A stretch of 64,000 bases of DNA. It comes from Pseudomonas sp. PDM04. Lineage in GTDB: Bacteria > Pseudomonadota > Gammaproteobacteria > Pseudomonadales > Pseudomonadaceae. Made by a program: the position numbers and the translations under genes. Location of the stretch: NCBI RefSeq assembly GCF_014851765.1, contig NZ_JACVAI010000004.1, positions 310,001-374,000 of the forward strand. Reading direction: 5' to 3'. The notes under the pieces were generated by a model. That model saw nothing but the letters and a program-made list of their open reading frames with translations. It was not told where the DNA came from and did no database searches. This document shows, in pieces, positions 16,555 through 24,734 of this stretch (positions are counted from its first letter, which is position 1; the number at the start of each line of letters is the position of its first letter).

Positions 16555-17931
16555 ATGTCGGTACCCCCGCGTGCCGTTCAGCTTAACGAAGCGAACGTGT
16601 TCCTTAAGGAACATCCTGAGGTTCTGTACGTTGACCTTCTGATTGCGGATATGAATGGTGTGGTGCGCGGCAAGCGCATCGAACGCACCAGCCTCCACAA
16701 GGTTTACGAGAAAGGCATCAACCTGCCGGCCTCCCTATTTGCCCTGGATATCAACGGCTCTACGGTGGAAAGCACCGGCCTGGGCCTGGACATCGGTGAT
16801 GCTGACCGAATCTGCTATCCAATCCCCGACACCCTGTGCAATGAGCCCTGGCAGAAGCGCCCGACCGCGCAACTGCTGATGACCATGCACGAACTCGAAG
16901 GTGAACCCTTCTTCGCCGACCCGCGCGAAGTCCTGCGACAAGTTGTTACCAAGTTCGACGAGCTGGGCCTGACCATCTGCGCCGCCTTCGAGCTGGAGTT
17001 CTACCTGATCGACCAGGAGAACGTGAACGGTCGTCCGCAACCGCCTCGCTCGCCGATTTCCGGCAAACGCCCGCACTCGACACAGGTCTACCTGATCGAC
17101 GACCTCGACGAATACGTCGATTGCCTCCAGGACATCCTCGAAGGTGCGAAGGAGCAAGGCATCCCGGCCGACGCCATCGTCAAGGAAAGTGCCCCGGCGC
17201 AGTTCGAAGTGAACCTGCACCACGTGGCCGACCCGATCAAGGCCTGCGACTACGCGGTCCTGCTCAAGCGCCTGATCAAAAACATCGCCTACGACCATGA
17301 AATGGACACCACCTTCATGGCCAAGCCTTACCCGGGCCAGGCAGGCAACGGCCTTCACGTCCACATTTCGATACTCGACAAAGACGGCAAGAATATTTTT
17401 GCCAGCGAGGATCCCGAGCAGAACGCCGCGCTACGTCACGCGATCGGCGGTGTGCTCGAGACCCTGCCCGCGCAGATGGCTTTCCTCTGCCCGAACGTCA
17501 ACTCGTACCGTCGTTTCGGCGCCCAGTTCTACGTGCCGAACTCGCCGTGCTGGGGCTTGGATAACCGCACCGTTGCGATCCGTGTGCCGACCGGCTCCGC
17601 CGATGCGGTGCGCATCGAGCACCGCGTGGCCGGCGCCGACGCCAACCCGTACCTGCTGATGGCTTCGGTCCTGGCCGGCGTGCACCACGGCCTGACCAAC
17701 AAGATCGAGCCGGGCGCGCCCGTGGAAGGCAACTCCTACGAGCAGAACGAGCAGAGCCTGCCGAACAACCTGCGCGATGCATTGCGCGAGCTGGACGACA
17801 GCGAAGTCATGGCCAAGTACATCGATCCGAAGTACATCGATATCTTCGTGGCCTGCAAGGAAAGCGAGCTGGAGGAGTTCGAACACTCCATCTCCGACCT
17901 TGAGTACAACTGGTACCTGCATACCGTGTAA
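16555..17931 (+). CDS. spuI: Gamma-glutamylpolyamine synthetase SpuI
   Basis: This 458-residue glutamine-synthetase-like ligase is the counterpart of PA0296. Blocks in order are DLLIADMNGVVRGKRIER (about 27-44), AAFELEFYLID (about 143-153), APAQFEVNLHH (about 210-220), GQAGNGLHVHIS (about 260-271), and the C-terminal arginine block RIEHRVAGADANPYLL (about 352-367). It glutamylates polyamines in the first step of the gamma-glutamyl route. It is divergent from the spu operon and ends in a strong terminator. It has normal length and appears intact. Confidence 0.92.
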   Translation: MSVPPRAVQLNEANVFLKEHPEVLYVDLLIADMNGVVRGKRIERTSLHKVYEKGINLPASLFALDINGSTVESTGLGLDIGDADRICYPIPDTLCNEPWQKRPTAQLLMTMHELEGEPFFADPREVLRQVVTKFDELGLTICAAFELEFYLIDQENVNGRPQPPRSPISGKRPHSTQVYLIDDLDEYVDCLQDILEGAKEQGIPADAIVKESAPAQFEVNLHHVADPIKACDYAVLLKRLIKNIAYDHEMDTTFMAKPYPGQAGNGLHVHISILDKDGKNIFASEDPEQNAALRHAIGGVLETLPAQMAFLCPNVNSYRRFGAQFYVPNSPCWGLDNRTVAIRVPTGSADAVRIEHRVAGADANPYLLMASVLAGVHHGLTNKIEPGAPVEGNSYEQNEQSLPNNLRDALRELDDSEVMAKYIDPKYIDIFVACKESELEEFEHSISDLEYNWYLHTV

Positions 17932-17946
17932 GCGATTGCAGTCAGG

Positions 17947-17985
17947 AAAAACGCCGCAGGCCTCACAACCTGCGGCGTTTTTTTA
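17947..17985 (+). terminator. Rho-independent terminator of spuI
   Basis: A 10-base stem ACGCCGCAGG / CCTGCGGCGT with an eight-base loop is followed by a run of seven T and preceded by A residues. Confidence 0.92.
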
Positions 17986-18013
17986 TGGGTTTCTTTCATT
18001 GGGCACGAGACGG

Positions 18014-18088
18014 CCGCCATCGCGAGCAGGCTCGCTCCCACATGAGAACGCATTTCCAATGTGGGAGCGAGCCTGCTCGCGATGGTGG
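18014..18088. repeat. REP doublet (inverted pair)
   Basis: Perfect inverted REP copies at about 18016-18042 and 18060-18086 are separated by about 17 bases, between the spuI terminator and the TetR gene. Confidence 0.9.
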
Positions 18089-18147
18089 CCCACAAGACAA
18101 CACAGATGCCTGCTCGTACAATGCCCGCTGCCCCGCAGGAGAGCCCA

Positions 18148-18774
18148 ATGACACGCGCCGCCACCCCACGCAAACCCCGCGCAGCCAGCCAGGCGCGGAT
18201 CGATTCGATACTCGATGCCGCCCGCACGCTGCTGGCCGCCGAGGGCGTGGCCAGCCTGTCGATCTACAGCGTGGCCGAGCGTGCACAGATTCCGCCCTCC
18301 TCCGTCTACCACTTCTTCGCCAGCGTCCCGGCGTTGCTCGAAGCGCTGACCGCCGACGTCCACGCCGCCTTTCGCGCCTGCCTGCAAGCGCCCATCGACC
18401 ACGCGACGCTCAAGGACTGGCGCGACCTGTCGCGGCTGGTGGAGCAACGGATGCTCGACATCTACGACGAAGACGCCGCCGCCCGCCAACTGATCCTCGC
18501 CCAGCACGGGCTGACCGAAGTCACCCAGGCCGACCGCCAGCACGACATCGAGCTGGGCGACCTGATGCACAAGCTGTTCGACCATCACTTCGAACTGCCA
18601 AGGTTGCCCGGCGATGTCGACGTGTTTGCCCTGGCCATGGAGCTGGGCGACCGCGTCTACGCCCGCTCGGTGCAGCAGCACGGGCAGATCACCCCGCGCA
18701 TGGCCGAGGAAGGCATGCGGGTGTTCGATGCATACCTGGGGCTGTATTTGCCGCCTTATCTGCCCAAGCGCTGA
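18148..18774 (+). CDS. TetR/AcrR-family transcriptional regulator
   Basis: This 208-residue protein has an N-terminal TetR helix-turn-helix (about residues 16-62; ILDAARTLLAAEGVASLSIY, VAERAQIPPSSVYHFF) preceded by a basic tail, and a helical C-terminal ligand domain. AGGAGA lies six bases before the ATG at 18148. It sits between spuI and the sulfonate operon. In P. aeruginosa a TetR gene (aguR) lies near spuI, so it might be a relative, but no agmatine genes are in this window and I could not confirm this. The effector and targets are unknown. Confidence 0.8.
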   Translation: MTRAATPRKPRAASQARIDSILDAARTLLAAEGVASLSIYSVAERAQIPPSSVYHFFASVPALLEALTADVHAAFRACLQAPIDHATLKDWRDLSRLVEQRMLDIYDEDAAARQLILAQHGLTEVTQADRQHDIELGDLMHKLFDHHFELPRLPGDVDVFALAMELGDRVYARSVQQHGQITPRMAEEGMRVFDAYLGLYLPPYLPKR

Positions 18775-18795
18775 TATTTCTGCAGGTCTGACGGG

Positions 18796-18825
18796 CCTCT
18801 TCGCGAGCAAGCCCGCTCCGCCCGA
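18796..18825. repeat. Single diverged REP
   Basis: A single REP-like palindrome (TTCGCGAGCAAGCCCGCTCC) lies just after the TetR gene. Confidence 0.6.
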
Positions 18826-18837
18826 CTGAATCACACG

Positions 18838-18875
18838 CATAAAAAACCCCGAAGGGCTCAAGCCTTTCGGGGCTG
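18838..18875 (-). terminator. Terminator of the ssu operon
   Basis: On the minus strand a stem of CCCCGAAAGGC / GCCCTTCGGGG type with a four-base loop is followed by six T. It lies about 20 bases downstream of the ssuF stop codon. Confidence 0.88.
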
Positions 18876-18891
18876 TGCGTACCGCATGCGA

Positions 18892-19107
18892 TCACAACTT
18901 GGCGATCGACACCTCGGTGGATTTCACAAACGCAATCACTTCACTGCCGACCACCAGTTCCAGCTCTTTCACCGAGCGGGTGGTGATCACCGACGTGACG
19001 ATGCCGGAAGCGGTCTGTACGTCGATTTCCGACAGCACGTCGCCGAGTACGATTTCCTTGATCGAGCCTTTGAACTGGTTACGAACGTTGATGGCTTTGA
19101 TAGTCAT
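18892..19107 (-). CDS. ssuF: Molybdopterin-binding TOBE protein SsuF
   Basis: This 71-residue protein is a single TOBE/Mop domain: MTIKAINVRNQFKGSIKEI, then VLSEIDVQTASGIVTSVIT and VGSEVIAFVKSTEVSIAKL. Such domains bind molybdate or molybdopterin. It ends the sulfonate operon in the position of SsuF of P. putida, where the gene is needed for sulfonate and sulfate-ester use by an unclear mechanism. It follows ssuB after 33 bases and precedes the operon terminator. Confidence 0.85.
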   Translation of the reverse strand: MTIKAINVRNQFKGSIKEIVLGDVLSEIDVQTASGIVTSVITTRSVKELELVVGSEVIAFVKSTEVSIAKL

Positions 19108-19140
19108 GATGTTGATTCCTGTCGTGGGATGAGGCTTGAG

Positions 19141-19947
19141 TTATTGAGCCCAACGCAGCTGCGTGGGCAAGGGTGAAACAGGTTCCGGTTCCGGCGGTTC
19201 GCCGGGCAGCGCGAGGACGCGATTGAGGACTTCGGTTTCCAGCGCCGCCAGCCGATGGGAGCCACGGACCCGGGGGCGCGGCAGTTCCACATGCAGGTCG
19301 AGGCCGACTTCGCCGTCTTCGATCAGGATCACCCGATCGGCAATCGCCACCGCCTCACTGACGTCGTGGGTCACCAGCAACACGGTGAAGCCATGCTGCT
19401 GCCAGAGCCGCTCGATCAGTTGCTGCATTTCGATACGGGTCAGGGCATCCAGCGCCCCCAGTGGCTCATCGAGCAGCAGCAGGCGCGGTTGATGGATCAG
19501 CGCGCGGGCCAGGGCCACCCGTTGTTTCTGGCCGCCGGACAGCGCCGCCGGCCATTCATTGGCGCGGTCCGCGAGACCGACCGACTCGAGCGCTTGCAGC
19601 GCCTGGGGCCGCCAATCGCCCGTCAGCCCAAGCCCCACGTTGTCGATGATCTTTTTCCACGGCAGCAGGCGCGCTTCCTGGAACATCAACCGCGTGTCTT
19701 CCCGGGCGTCGCTCAGCGGCGCGGAGCCGGCCAGCAACTCGCCGCCCGTGGGCTTGTCGAGGCCGGCGAGCAAACGCAGCAAGGTGCTTTTGCCGCAACC
19801 GCTGCGCCCGACCACGGCGACGAACTGGCCAGCGGGGATGTGCAGGTCGATCTCGCGCAGTACTTGTCGCGAACCAAAGGTTTTCTGCAGCTTGCGCACC
19901 GCCAGCGGAATACCGCGCAGCAGGCGTGGAGGTTGTTGAGCGGTCAT
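19141..19947 (-). CDS. ssuB: Aliphatic sulfonate ABC transporter ATPase SsuB
   Basis: This 268-residue cytoplasmic ATPase drives sulfonate import. Walker A is GRSGCGKST at residues 47-55, the Q-loop is LMFQEARLLPW (about 87-97), the signature is LSGGQKQR at 136-143, and Walker B is LLLLDEPLGALD at 156-167. The start at 19947 overlaps the ssuC stop as ATGA. A proline-rich C-terminal tail (PGEPPEPEPVSP) of about 20 residues extends beyond the ATPase fold. It pairs with SsuC and SsuA. Confidence 0.92.
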   Translation of the reverse strand: MTAQQPPRLLRGIPLAVRKLQKTFGSRQVLREIDLHIPAGQFVAVVGRSGCGKSTLLRLLAGLDKPTGGELLAGSAPLSDAREDTRLMFQEARLLPWKKIIDNVGLGLTGDWRPQALQALESVGLADRANEWPAALSGGQKQRVALARALIHQPRLLLLDEPLGALDALTRIEMQQLIERLWQQHGFTVLLVTHDVSEAVAIADRVILIEDGEVGLDLHVELPRPRVRGSHRLAALETEVLNRVLALPGEPPEPEPVSPLPTQLRWAQ

Positions 19948-20726
19948 GCGGCACCTCCCTTGGCGACCTGATAGGCCGGATGCCAGCGTAGCCATACGCG
20001 CTCCAGGCCACGGGCCGCGAGGTCGGCCAGCTTGCCGAGCACCGCGTACATCAGAATTGCCAGCACCACCACGTCGGTCTGCAGGAACTCCCGGGCATTC
20101 ATCGCCAGGTAGCCGATGCCGGAGCTGGCGGAGATGGTTTCGGCGACGATCAGGGTCAACCACATGAAGCCCAGAGCGAAGCGCACGCCGACCAGGATCG
20201 AAGGCAGCGCACCCGGCAGAATCACCTGGCGGAACAGGCTGAAACCGGACAAGCCGTAGCTGCGCGCCATTTCCACCAGCGCCGGGTCGACGTTGCGGAT
20301 GCCGTGATAGGTGTTGAGGTAGATCGGGAACAAGGTGCCCAATGCCACCAGGAAGATCTTCGCCGACTCATCGATGCCAAACCACAGGATCACCAGCGGA
20401 ATCAGCGCCAGGTGCGGCACGTTGCGAATCATCTGCACCGAACTGTCGAGCAGGCGTTCACCCCATTTCGACAGGCCGGTGATGAAGCCCAACGCCAGGC
20501 CGATGCCGCCGCCAATGGCAAAACCCAGCGCCGCGCGCCAGCCACTGATTGCCAGGTGCGTCCAGATTTCACCGCTGCTTACCAGGCTCACCCCGGCCTC
20601 GATCACCGCGATGGGGGCCGGCAGGATTCGGGTCGACAACCAGCCCGCCGACACCGACAACTGCCACACCGCCAGCAGCAACACCGGCAACGCCCAGGGC
20701 GCCAGGTTGTGGATAATTTTCTTCAT
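19944..20726 (-). CDS. ssuC: Aliphatic sulfonate ABC transporter permease SsuC
   Basis: This 260-residue inner-membrane permease of the SsuC/TauC family has a first membrane helix at about residues 8-27 and further helices. Its cytoplasmic coupling loop includes EMARSYGLSGFSLFRQVILP (about 164-183), the equivalent of the EAA motif. It lies eight bases after ssuD and overlaps ssuB by four bases, so translation is probably coupled. Length and topology are normal for the family. Confidence 0.92.
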   Translation of the reverse strand: MKKIIHNLAPWALPVLLLAVWQLSVSAGWLSTRILPAPIAVIEAGVSLVSSGEIWTHLAISGWRAALGFAIGGGIGLALGFITGLSKWGERLLDSSVQMIRNVPHLALIPLVILWFGIDESAKIFLVALGTLFPIYLNTYHGIRNVDPALVEMARSYGLSGFSLFRQVILPGALPSILVGVRFALGFMWLTLIVAETISASSGIGYLAMNAREFLQTDVVVLAILMYAVLGKLADLAARGLERVWLRWHPAYQVAKGGAA

Positions 20727-20734
20727 GGCGCGCC

Positions 20735-21883
20735 TCAGCTCTGGGACGCGGCTTTGGGCAGCACATCGTTGGCGATCATCTCGCCGAACGGGCTGACGTA
20801 CCCGGCACCTTTCGGCAACTCGGGACGCTCGATGTCCAGATGCGGGAACAGCAGCTCGGCGACACGGTACGACTCTTCCAGGTGTGGATAACCGGAAAAG
20901 ATGAACGTATCGATGCCCAGGTCCGCGTACTCCTTGACGCGAGCGGCCACGGTGGGACCGTCGCCGACCAGCGCCGTGCCCGCGCCACCGCGCACCAGGC
21001 CGACGCCGGCCCACAGGTTCGGGCTGACTTCGAGGTTGTCGCGACTGCCGCCATGCAGGGCCGCCATGCGCTGCTGGCCGACCGAATCGAAACGCGCCAG
21101 GGAGGCCTGGGCTCGGGCAATGGTGTCGTCGTCCAGGTGCGAGATCAGGCGATCCGCCGCTTGCCAGGCTTCGGCATTGGTTTCCCGAACGATCACGTGC
21201 AGACGAATGCCGAAACGCACGGTGCGTCCCAGTTTCGCGGCTTTCGCCCGCACTTGTTCGATTTTCTCGGCCACGGCGACCGGTGGCTCGCCCCAGGTCA
21301 GGACCATCTCCACCTGCTCCGCCGCAAGATCCTGCGCCGCTTCCGAAGAGCCGCCGAAGTACAGCGGCGGACGCGGTTGCTGGATCGGCGGATAGAGCAG
21401 CTTGGCGCCCTTCACGCTGATGTGCTGACCGTCGTAGTCCACGGTTTCGCCTTCCAGCACGCGCCGCCAGATCCGGGTGAACTCCACCGAGGCCTGGTAG
21501 CGCTCTTCATGACTGAGGAACAAACCGTCGCCGGCCAATTCTTCCGGATCGCCACCCGTCACCAGGTTGAACAGCGCGCGCCCACCGGACAGACGATCCA
21601 GGGTCGCCGCCTGACGCGCCGCCACCGTTGGGGAAATGATCCCGGGGCGCAGGGCGACAAGGAATTTCAGACGCTGGGTCACCGGGATCAGCGACGCGGC
21701 CACCAGCCACGAGTCTTCGCAGGAACGACCGGTCGGGATCAGCACCCCGCCGAAGCCCAGGCGATCCGCCGCCTGCGCAATCTGCTGCAAGTAGCCGTGG
21801 TCAACGGCGCGAGCGCCTTCGGCGGTGCCAAGGTAATGGCCGTCGCCGTGGGTAGGCAGGAACCAGAAAATACTGAGGCTCAT
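20735..21883 (-). CDS. ssuD: FMNH2-dependent alkanesulfonate monooxygenase SsuD
   Basis: This 382-residue bacterial-luciferase-fold enzyme cleaves alkanesulfonates to aldehyde and sulfite using FMNH2 and O2. Recognisable SsuD stretches are FWFLPTHGDGHYLG at the N terminus, PTGRSCEDSWLVAASL (about 45-60, containing the conserved Cys), and FIFSGYPHLEESYRVAELLFP near residue 340. Its reduced flavin comes from SsuE, encoded upstream in the same operon. It is intact and of normal length. Confidence 0.93.
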   Translation of the reverse strand: MSLSIFWFLPTHGDGHYLGTAEGARAVDHGYLQQIAQAADRLGFGGVLIPTGRSCEDSWLVAASLIPVTQRLKFLVALRPGIISPTVAARQAATLDRLSGGRALFNLVTGGDPEELAGDGLFLSHEERYQASVEFTRIWRRVLEGETVDYDGQHISVKGAKLLYPPIQQPRPPLYFGGSSEAAQDLAAEQVEMVLTWGEPPVAVAEKIEQVRAKAAKLGRTVRFGIRLHVIVRETNAEAWQAADRLISHLDDDTIARAQASLARFDSVGQQRMAALHGGSRDNLEVSPNLWAGVGLVRGGAGTALVGDGPTVAARVKEYADLGIDTFIFSGYPHLEESYRVAELLFPHLDIERPELPKGAGYVSPFGEMIANDVLPKAASQS

Positions 21884-21908
21884 GGAGTGGTCTCCTTGGG
21901 GAATCGAG

Positions 21909-22874
21909 TTACTGCGCCTTGGCAACGGCGGCCGGTGGTGTCCAGATCACGTCTTTGATGCTCAACGGCTTGGGAATCAGCTTGAGCTGGTAGAAGCTGT
22001 CAGCGATTTTCTGTTGCGCGGCGACCACTTCAGGGGTCAGGAACAGCGCGCCATAACCCTGGCGTTTCACCGAAGTCAGGGTGATCTCCGCCGGCAGGCC
22101 GAGCAGTGGTGCGACCTGCTTGGTCACGTCTTCAGGGTTGGCCTTGGACCATTCGCCGACGGCGCGCACTTCGTCCACGAGGGTTTTGATCACCTCGGGA
22201 TTTTTCTGTGCATAGGGCTTGGTGGCGAGGTAGAACTGGTGGTTGTCGACGATGCCCTGGCCATCGCGCAGGGTGTGCGCTTGCAGTTGCTGTTCGGCAG
22301 CGGCCTGGTAAGGGTCCCAGATCACCCAGGCATCGACGCTGCCACGCTCGAATGCGGCGCGGGCATCGGCCGGCGGCAGGAACACGGTCTGGATATCGGT
22401 GTATTTGAGGCCGGCGTCTTCCAGTGCGCGAACCAGCAGGTAATGCACGTTGGAGCCTTTGTTGAGCGCGACTTTCTTGCCCTTGAGGTCCTTCACCGAT
22501 TTGATCGGCGAGTCCTTGGGCACCAGGATCGCTTCGCTGTGCGGCGCTGGCGGTTCGTAGGCCACGTAGAGCAGATCGGCACCGGCGGCCTGGGCGAACA
22601 CAGGCGGTGTCTCGCCGGTCACGCCAAAGTCGATGGAGCCAACGTTCAGACCCTCGAGCAGTTGCGGGCCGCCGGGGAATTCAGTCCATTGCACGTCCAC
22701 GCCTTGGGCGGCGAGGCGTTTTTCCAGCGTACCCTTGGCCTTGAGCAGCACCAGGGTGCCGTACTTCTGATAACCGATTCGCAGGGTCTCGGCTTGAGCT
22801 TGAGTAATGGCGCCGAAGGACACAGCCGCAACAAACAGAGCGACCAGCCCGCGACGCAAAATGACAGTGCGCAT
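21909..22874 (-). CDS. ssuA: Sulfonate-binding periplasmic protein SsuA
   Basis: This 321-residue protein has a signal peptide of 28 residues (MRTVILRRGLVALFVAAVSF, then ending AQA-ETLRIG) and an NMT1/SsuA-like substrate-binding fold: LRIGYQKYGTLVLLKAKG, PGGPQLLEGLNVGSIDFG, and KGKKVALNKGSNVHYLL. It delivers aliphatic sulfonates to SsuBC. AAAAAGGAGAG precedes the ATG at 22874, an unusually strong ribosome site. About 90 bases separate it from ssuE. Confidence 0.92.
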   Translation of the reverse strand: MRTVILRRGLVALFVAAVSFGAITQAQAETLRIGYQKYGTLVLLKAKGTLEKRLAAQGVDVQWTEFPGGPQLLEGLNVGSIDFGVTGETPPVFAQAAGADLLYVAYEPPAPHSEAILVPKDSPIKSVKDLKGKKVALNKGSNVHYLLVRALEDAGLKYTDIQTVFLPPADARAAFERGSVDAWVIWDPYQAAAEQQLQAHTLRDGQGIVDNHQFYLATKPYAQKNPEVIKTLVDEVRAVGEWSKANPEDVTKQVAPLLGLPAEITLTSVKRQGYGALFLTPEVVAAQQKIADSFYQLKLIPKPLSIKDVIWTPPAAVAKAQ

Positions 22875-22963
22875 AGCGCTCTCCTTTTTGCAGTTGGGTT
22901 TTGGCTGCACCTGCTTGGCCGTTGACGGCTGAGTAAGGTGAGTACATCGAATTCGAGTGTTGC

Positions 22964-23557
22964 TCAAATGCTCCAGCGAGCACTCAACAGACGGTCGTTC
23001 AACAGGTTCGGATCGAGCGGCTTGGGCCGTCGGGCCATGGCGCCGAAGAACAGTTCCAGCGACTCGTTCAAGCGTTGTTCCAGCTCCGGCGCCAGTTGCG
23101 CCGCAGCACTGCCTTCGCCGTAGGCAATCTGGGTATCGACGGCGAAAATCCCCTGCAGCAGCTCATCGGCCTTTAACGCCGACAACACCGGCTTGAGGGC
23201 GTAATCCACCGCCAACATGTGGGCGATGCTGCCGCCGGTCGCCATGGGCAACACCACCTTGTGTGCCAATGCACGCTCGGGCAGCAGGTCCAGCACAGTC
23301 TTCAATGCGCCGGAGAACGAAGCCTTGTACACCGGGGTGGCAATCAACAGGCCGTCGGCGTTTTCGATCTGTTGCAACAGATCAAGCACTTTCGGGCTGT
23401 CGAACCGTGCGTGCAGCAAGTCCTCGGCCGGGAAGTCCCGTACCTGGTAACTCACCACTTCCACACCCTGCGCTTGCAACCAGCGTTGGGAGCGTTCCAG
23501 CAGCACCCCGGAACGGGAGCGTTGGCTGGGACTGCCACCGAGTGAGACGACCAGCAT
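22964..23557 (-). CDS. ssuE: NAD(P)H-dependent FMN reductase SsuE
   Basis: This 197-residue flavodoxin-like reductase supplies FMNH2 to SsuD. The flavin phosphate loop is LGGSPSQRSRS (about residues 6-16). ATPVYKASFSGALKTVLD (about 76-93) is the typical SsuE family block at the flavin ring, and LPMATGGSIAHMLAVDYALKP follows. It is the first gene of ssuEADCBF. The ATG at 23557 begins the first beta strand directly; earlier in-frame codons are not part of the fold. Confidence 0.93.
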   Translation of the reverse strand: MLVVSLGGSPSQRSRSGVLLERSQRWLQAQGVEVVSYQVRDFPAEDLLHARFDSPKVLDLLQQIENADGLLIATPVYKASFSGALKTVLDLLPERALAHKVVLPMATGGSIAHMLAVDYALKPVLSALKADELLQGIFAVDTQIAYGEGSAAAQLAPELEQRLNESLELFFGAMARRPKPLDPNLLNDRLLSARWSI

Positions 23558-23707
23558 TTCAGACGATTCCTTGAACGGTGCAGGCGATTCGCAGTGTGCG
23601 ATCTCGCTTCGATGGAGAGACCTTAACAGGTGATTCATATATCTTTAAATCATATTTATTCATTTGGTTATACGATAAAGAGATATGAATTCCAACGCTT
23701 TCCAGGC
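23558..23707 (-). promoter_or_regulatory. Probable ssu operon promoter region
   Basis: An AT-rich block (about 23636-23692) lies upstream of ssuE. On the minus strand TATGAT (23649-23654) is a candidate -10 with a poor -35, as expected for an activator-dependent promoter. CysB control is likely from the pathway, but no CysB site can be assigned by eye. Confidence 0.4.
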
Positions 23708-23732
23708 ATAAAAAAAGGCCGTCGAAACGGCC
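23708..23732 (-). terminator. Terminator downstream of lsfA
   Basis: On the minus strand GGCCGT / ACGGCC with a four-base loop is followed by at least seven T. It lies about 75 bases past the lsfA stop, after a single REP. Confidence 0.85.
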
Positions 23733-23769
23733 GGAAATCCCCTGCTTTGTCGGTACTGATCATTTCCCC

Positions 23770-23799
23770 TGTGGAAGCGAGCAGGCTCGCTCCCACGGG
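23770..23799. repeat. Single REP
   Basis: A solitary REP palindrome (core GCGAGCAGGCTCGCTCCCAC) lies seven bases beyond the lsfA stop codon. Confidence 0.8.
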
Positions 23800-23805
23800 T
23801 ACGGC

Positions 23806-24444
23806 TTAACGGTTCGGTTGCGGCGTCAGGCGCAGGTACGGCTTCACTGCGCGATAGCCTTTGGGGAAGCGCTGCTTGATTTCGTCTTCATCCTTGAGCG
23901 ACGGCACGATCACGACCTCGTCACCGTCCTGCCAGTTGGCCGGAGTCGCCACCTTGTAGTTGTCGGTCAGCTGCAGCGAATCGATCACCCGCAGGATTTC
24001 ATTGAAGTTGCGACCGGTGCTCGCCGGGTAGGTGATGGTCAGCCGAACTTTCTTGTTCGGGTCGATCACGAACAGCGAACGCACGGTCAGGGTGTCGCTG
24101 GCGTTGGGGTGGATCAGGTCGTACAAGTCCGACACCTTGCGGTCGGCGTCGGCCAGGATCGGGAAGTTGACGAGGGTGTTCTGGGTTTCGTTGATGTCGT
24201 CGATCCACTTGTGGTGCGAGTCCACCGGGTCGACGGACAACGCGATGGCCTTGACCCCACGCCGGGTGAACTCGTCCTTGAGCTTGGCGGTGAAGCCCAG
24301 CTCGGTGGTGCACACCGGGGTGAAGTCCGCCGGGTGGGAAAACAGCACGCCCCAACTATCGCCCAGCCATTCATGGAAACGGATAGTGCCAGCGCTGGAA
24401 TCCTGTTCGAAATCGGGGGCGATGTCGCCGAGTCTGATGCTCAT
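23806..24444 (-). CDS. lsfA: 1-Cys peroxiredoxin LsfA
   Basis: This 212-residue Prx6-type peroxiredoxin reduces peroxides. The peroxidatic cysteine is Cys45 in PADFTPVCTTE, and no second conserved resolving Cys is present, consistent with the 1-Cys class. The long C-terminal domain (about 150-212, with the block FPKGYRAVKPYLR) is typical. In P. putida LsfA lies beside the ssu operon and is linked to sulfonate use and sulfate starvation, and the same arrangement is seen here. GGAGCC precedes the start. Confidence 0.92.
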   Translation of the reverse strand: MSIRLGDIAPDFEQDSSAGTIRFHEWLGDSWGVLFSHPADFTPVCTTELGFTAKLKDEFTRRGVKAIALSVDPVDSHHKWIDDINETQNTLVNFPILADADRKVSDLYDLIHPNASDTLTVRSLFVIDPNKKVRLTITYPASTGRNFNEILRVIDSLQLTDNYKVATPANWQDGDEVVIVPSLKDEDEIKQRFPKGYRAVKPYLRLTPQPNR

Positions 24445-24674
24445 GATGGGCTCCTGATGAGTGTGGTGTAGAACTCAACTGTAGCCCGTATTCTGGATCT
24501 GATAAAAAGAATAAATAAAGACATTATTAGATCTTTAAAGAATATTAAAGATCTGTTCACTGGACCTGCCCGGCCATCGCGAGGACTATCGCGCTCGAGG
24601 TTCGAGAAGGCCTTGAGTTGCTGCAAAGAGGGATTTCAGTGCGGGATTACGGGGGTGACCCCGTGCTGGAATGC

Positions 24675-24714
24675 AAAAGCCCCGCCCGGCGTGATGCCGG
24701 GCGGGGCTTTTTTT
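24675..24714. terminator. Strong, possibly bidirectional terminator after oprE
   Basis: A 12-base GC stem GCCCCGCCCGGC / GCCGGGCGGGGC with a five-base loop is flanked by four A on the left and seven T on the right, about 20 bases downstream of the oprE stop. The minus-strand T-run is short (four). Confidence 0.9.
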
Positions 24715-24734
24715 CAGCGGTTACGCGAGCGCTA

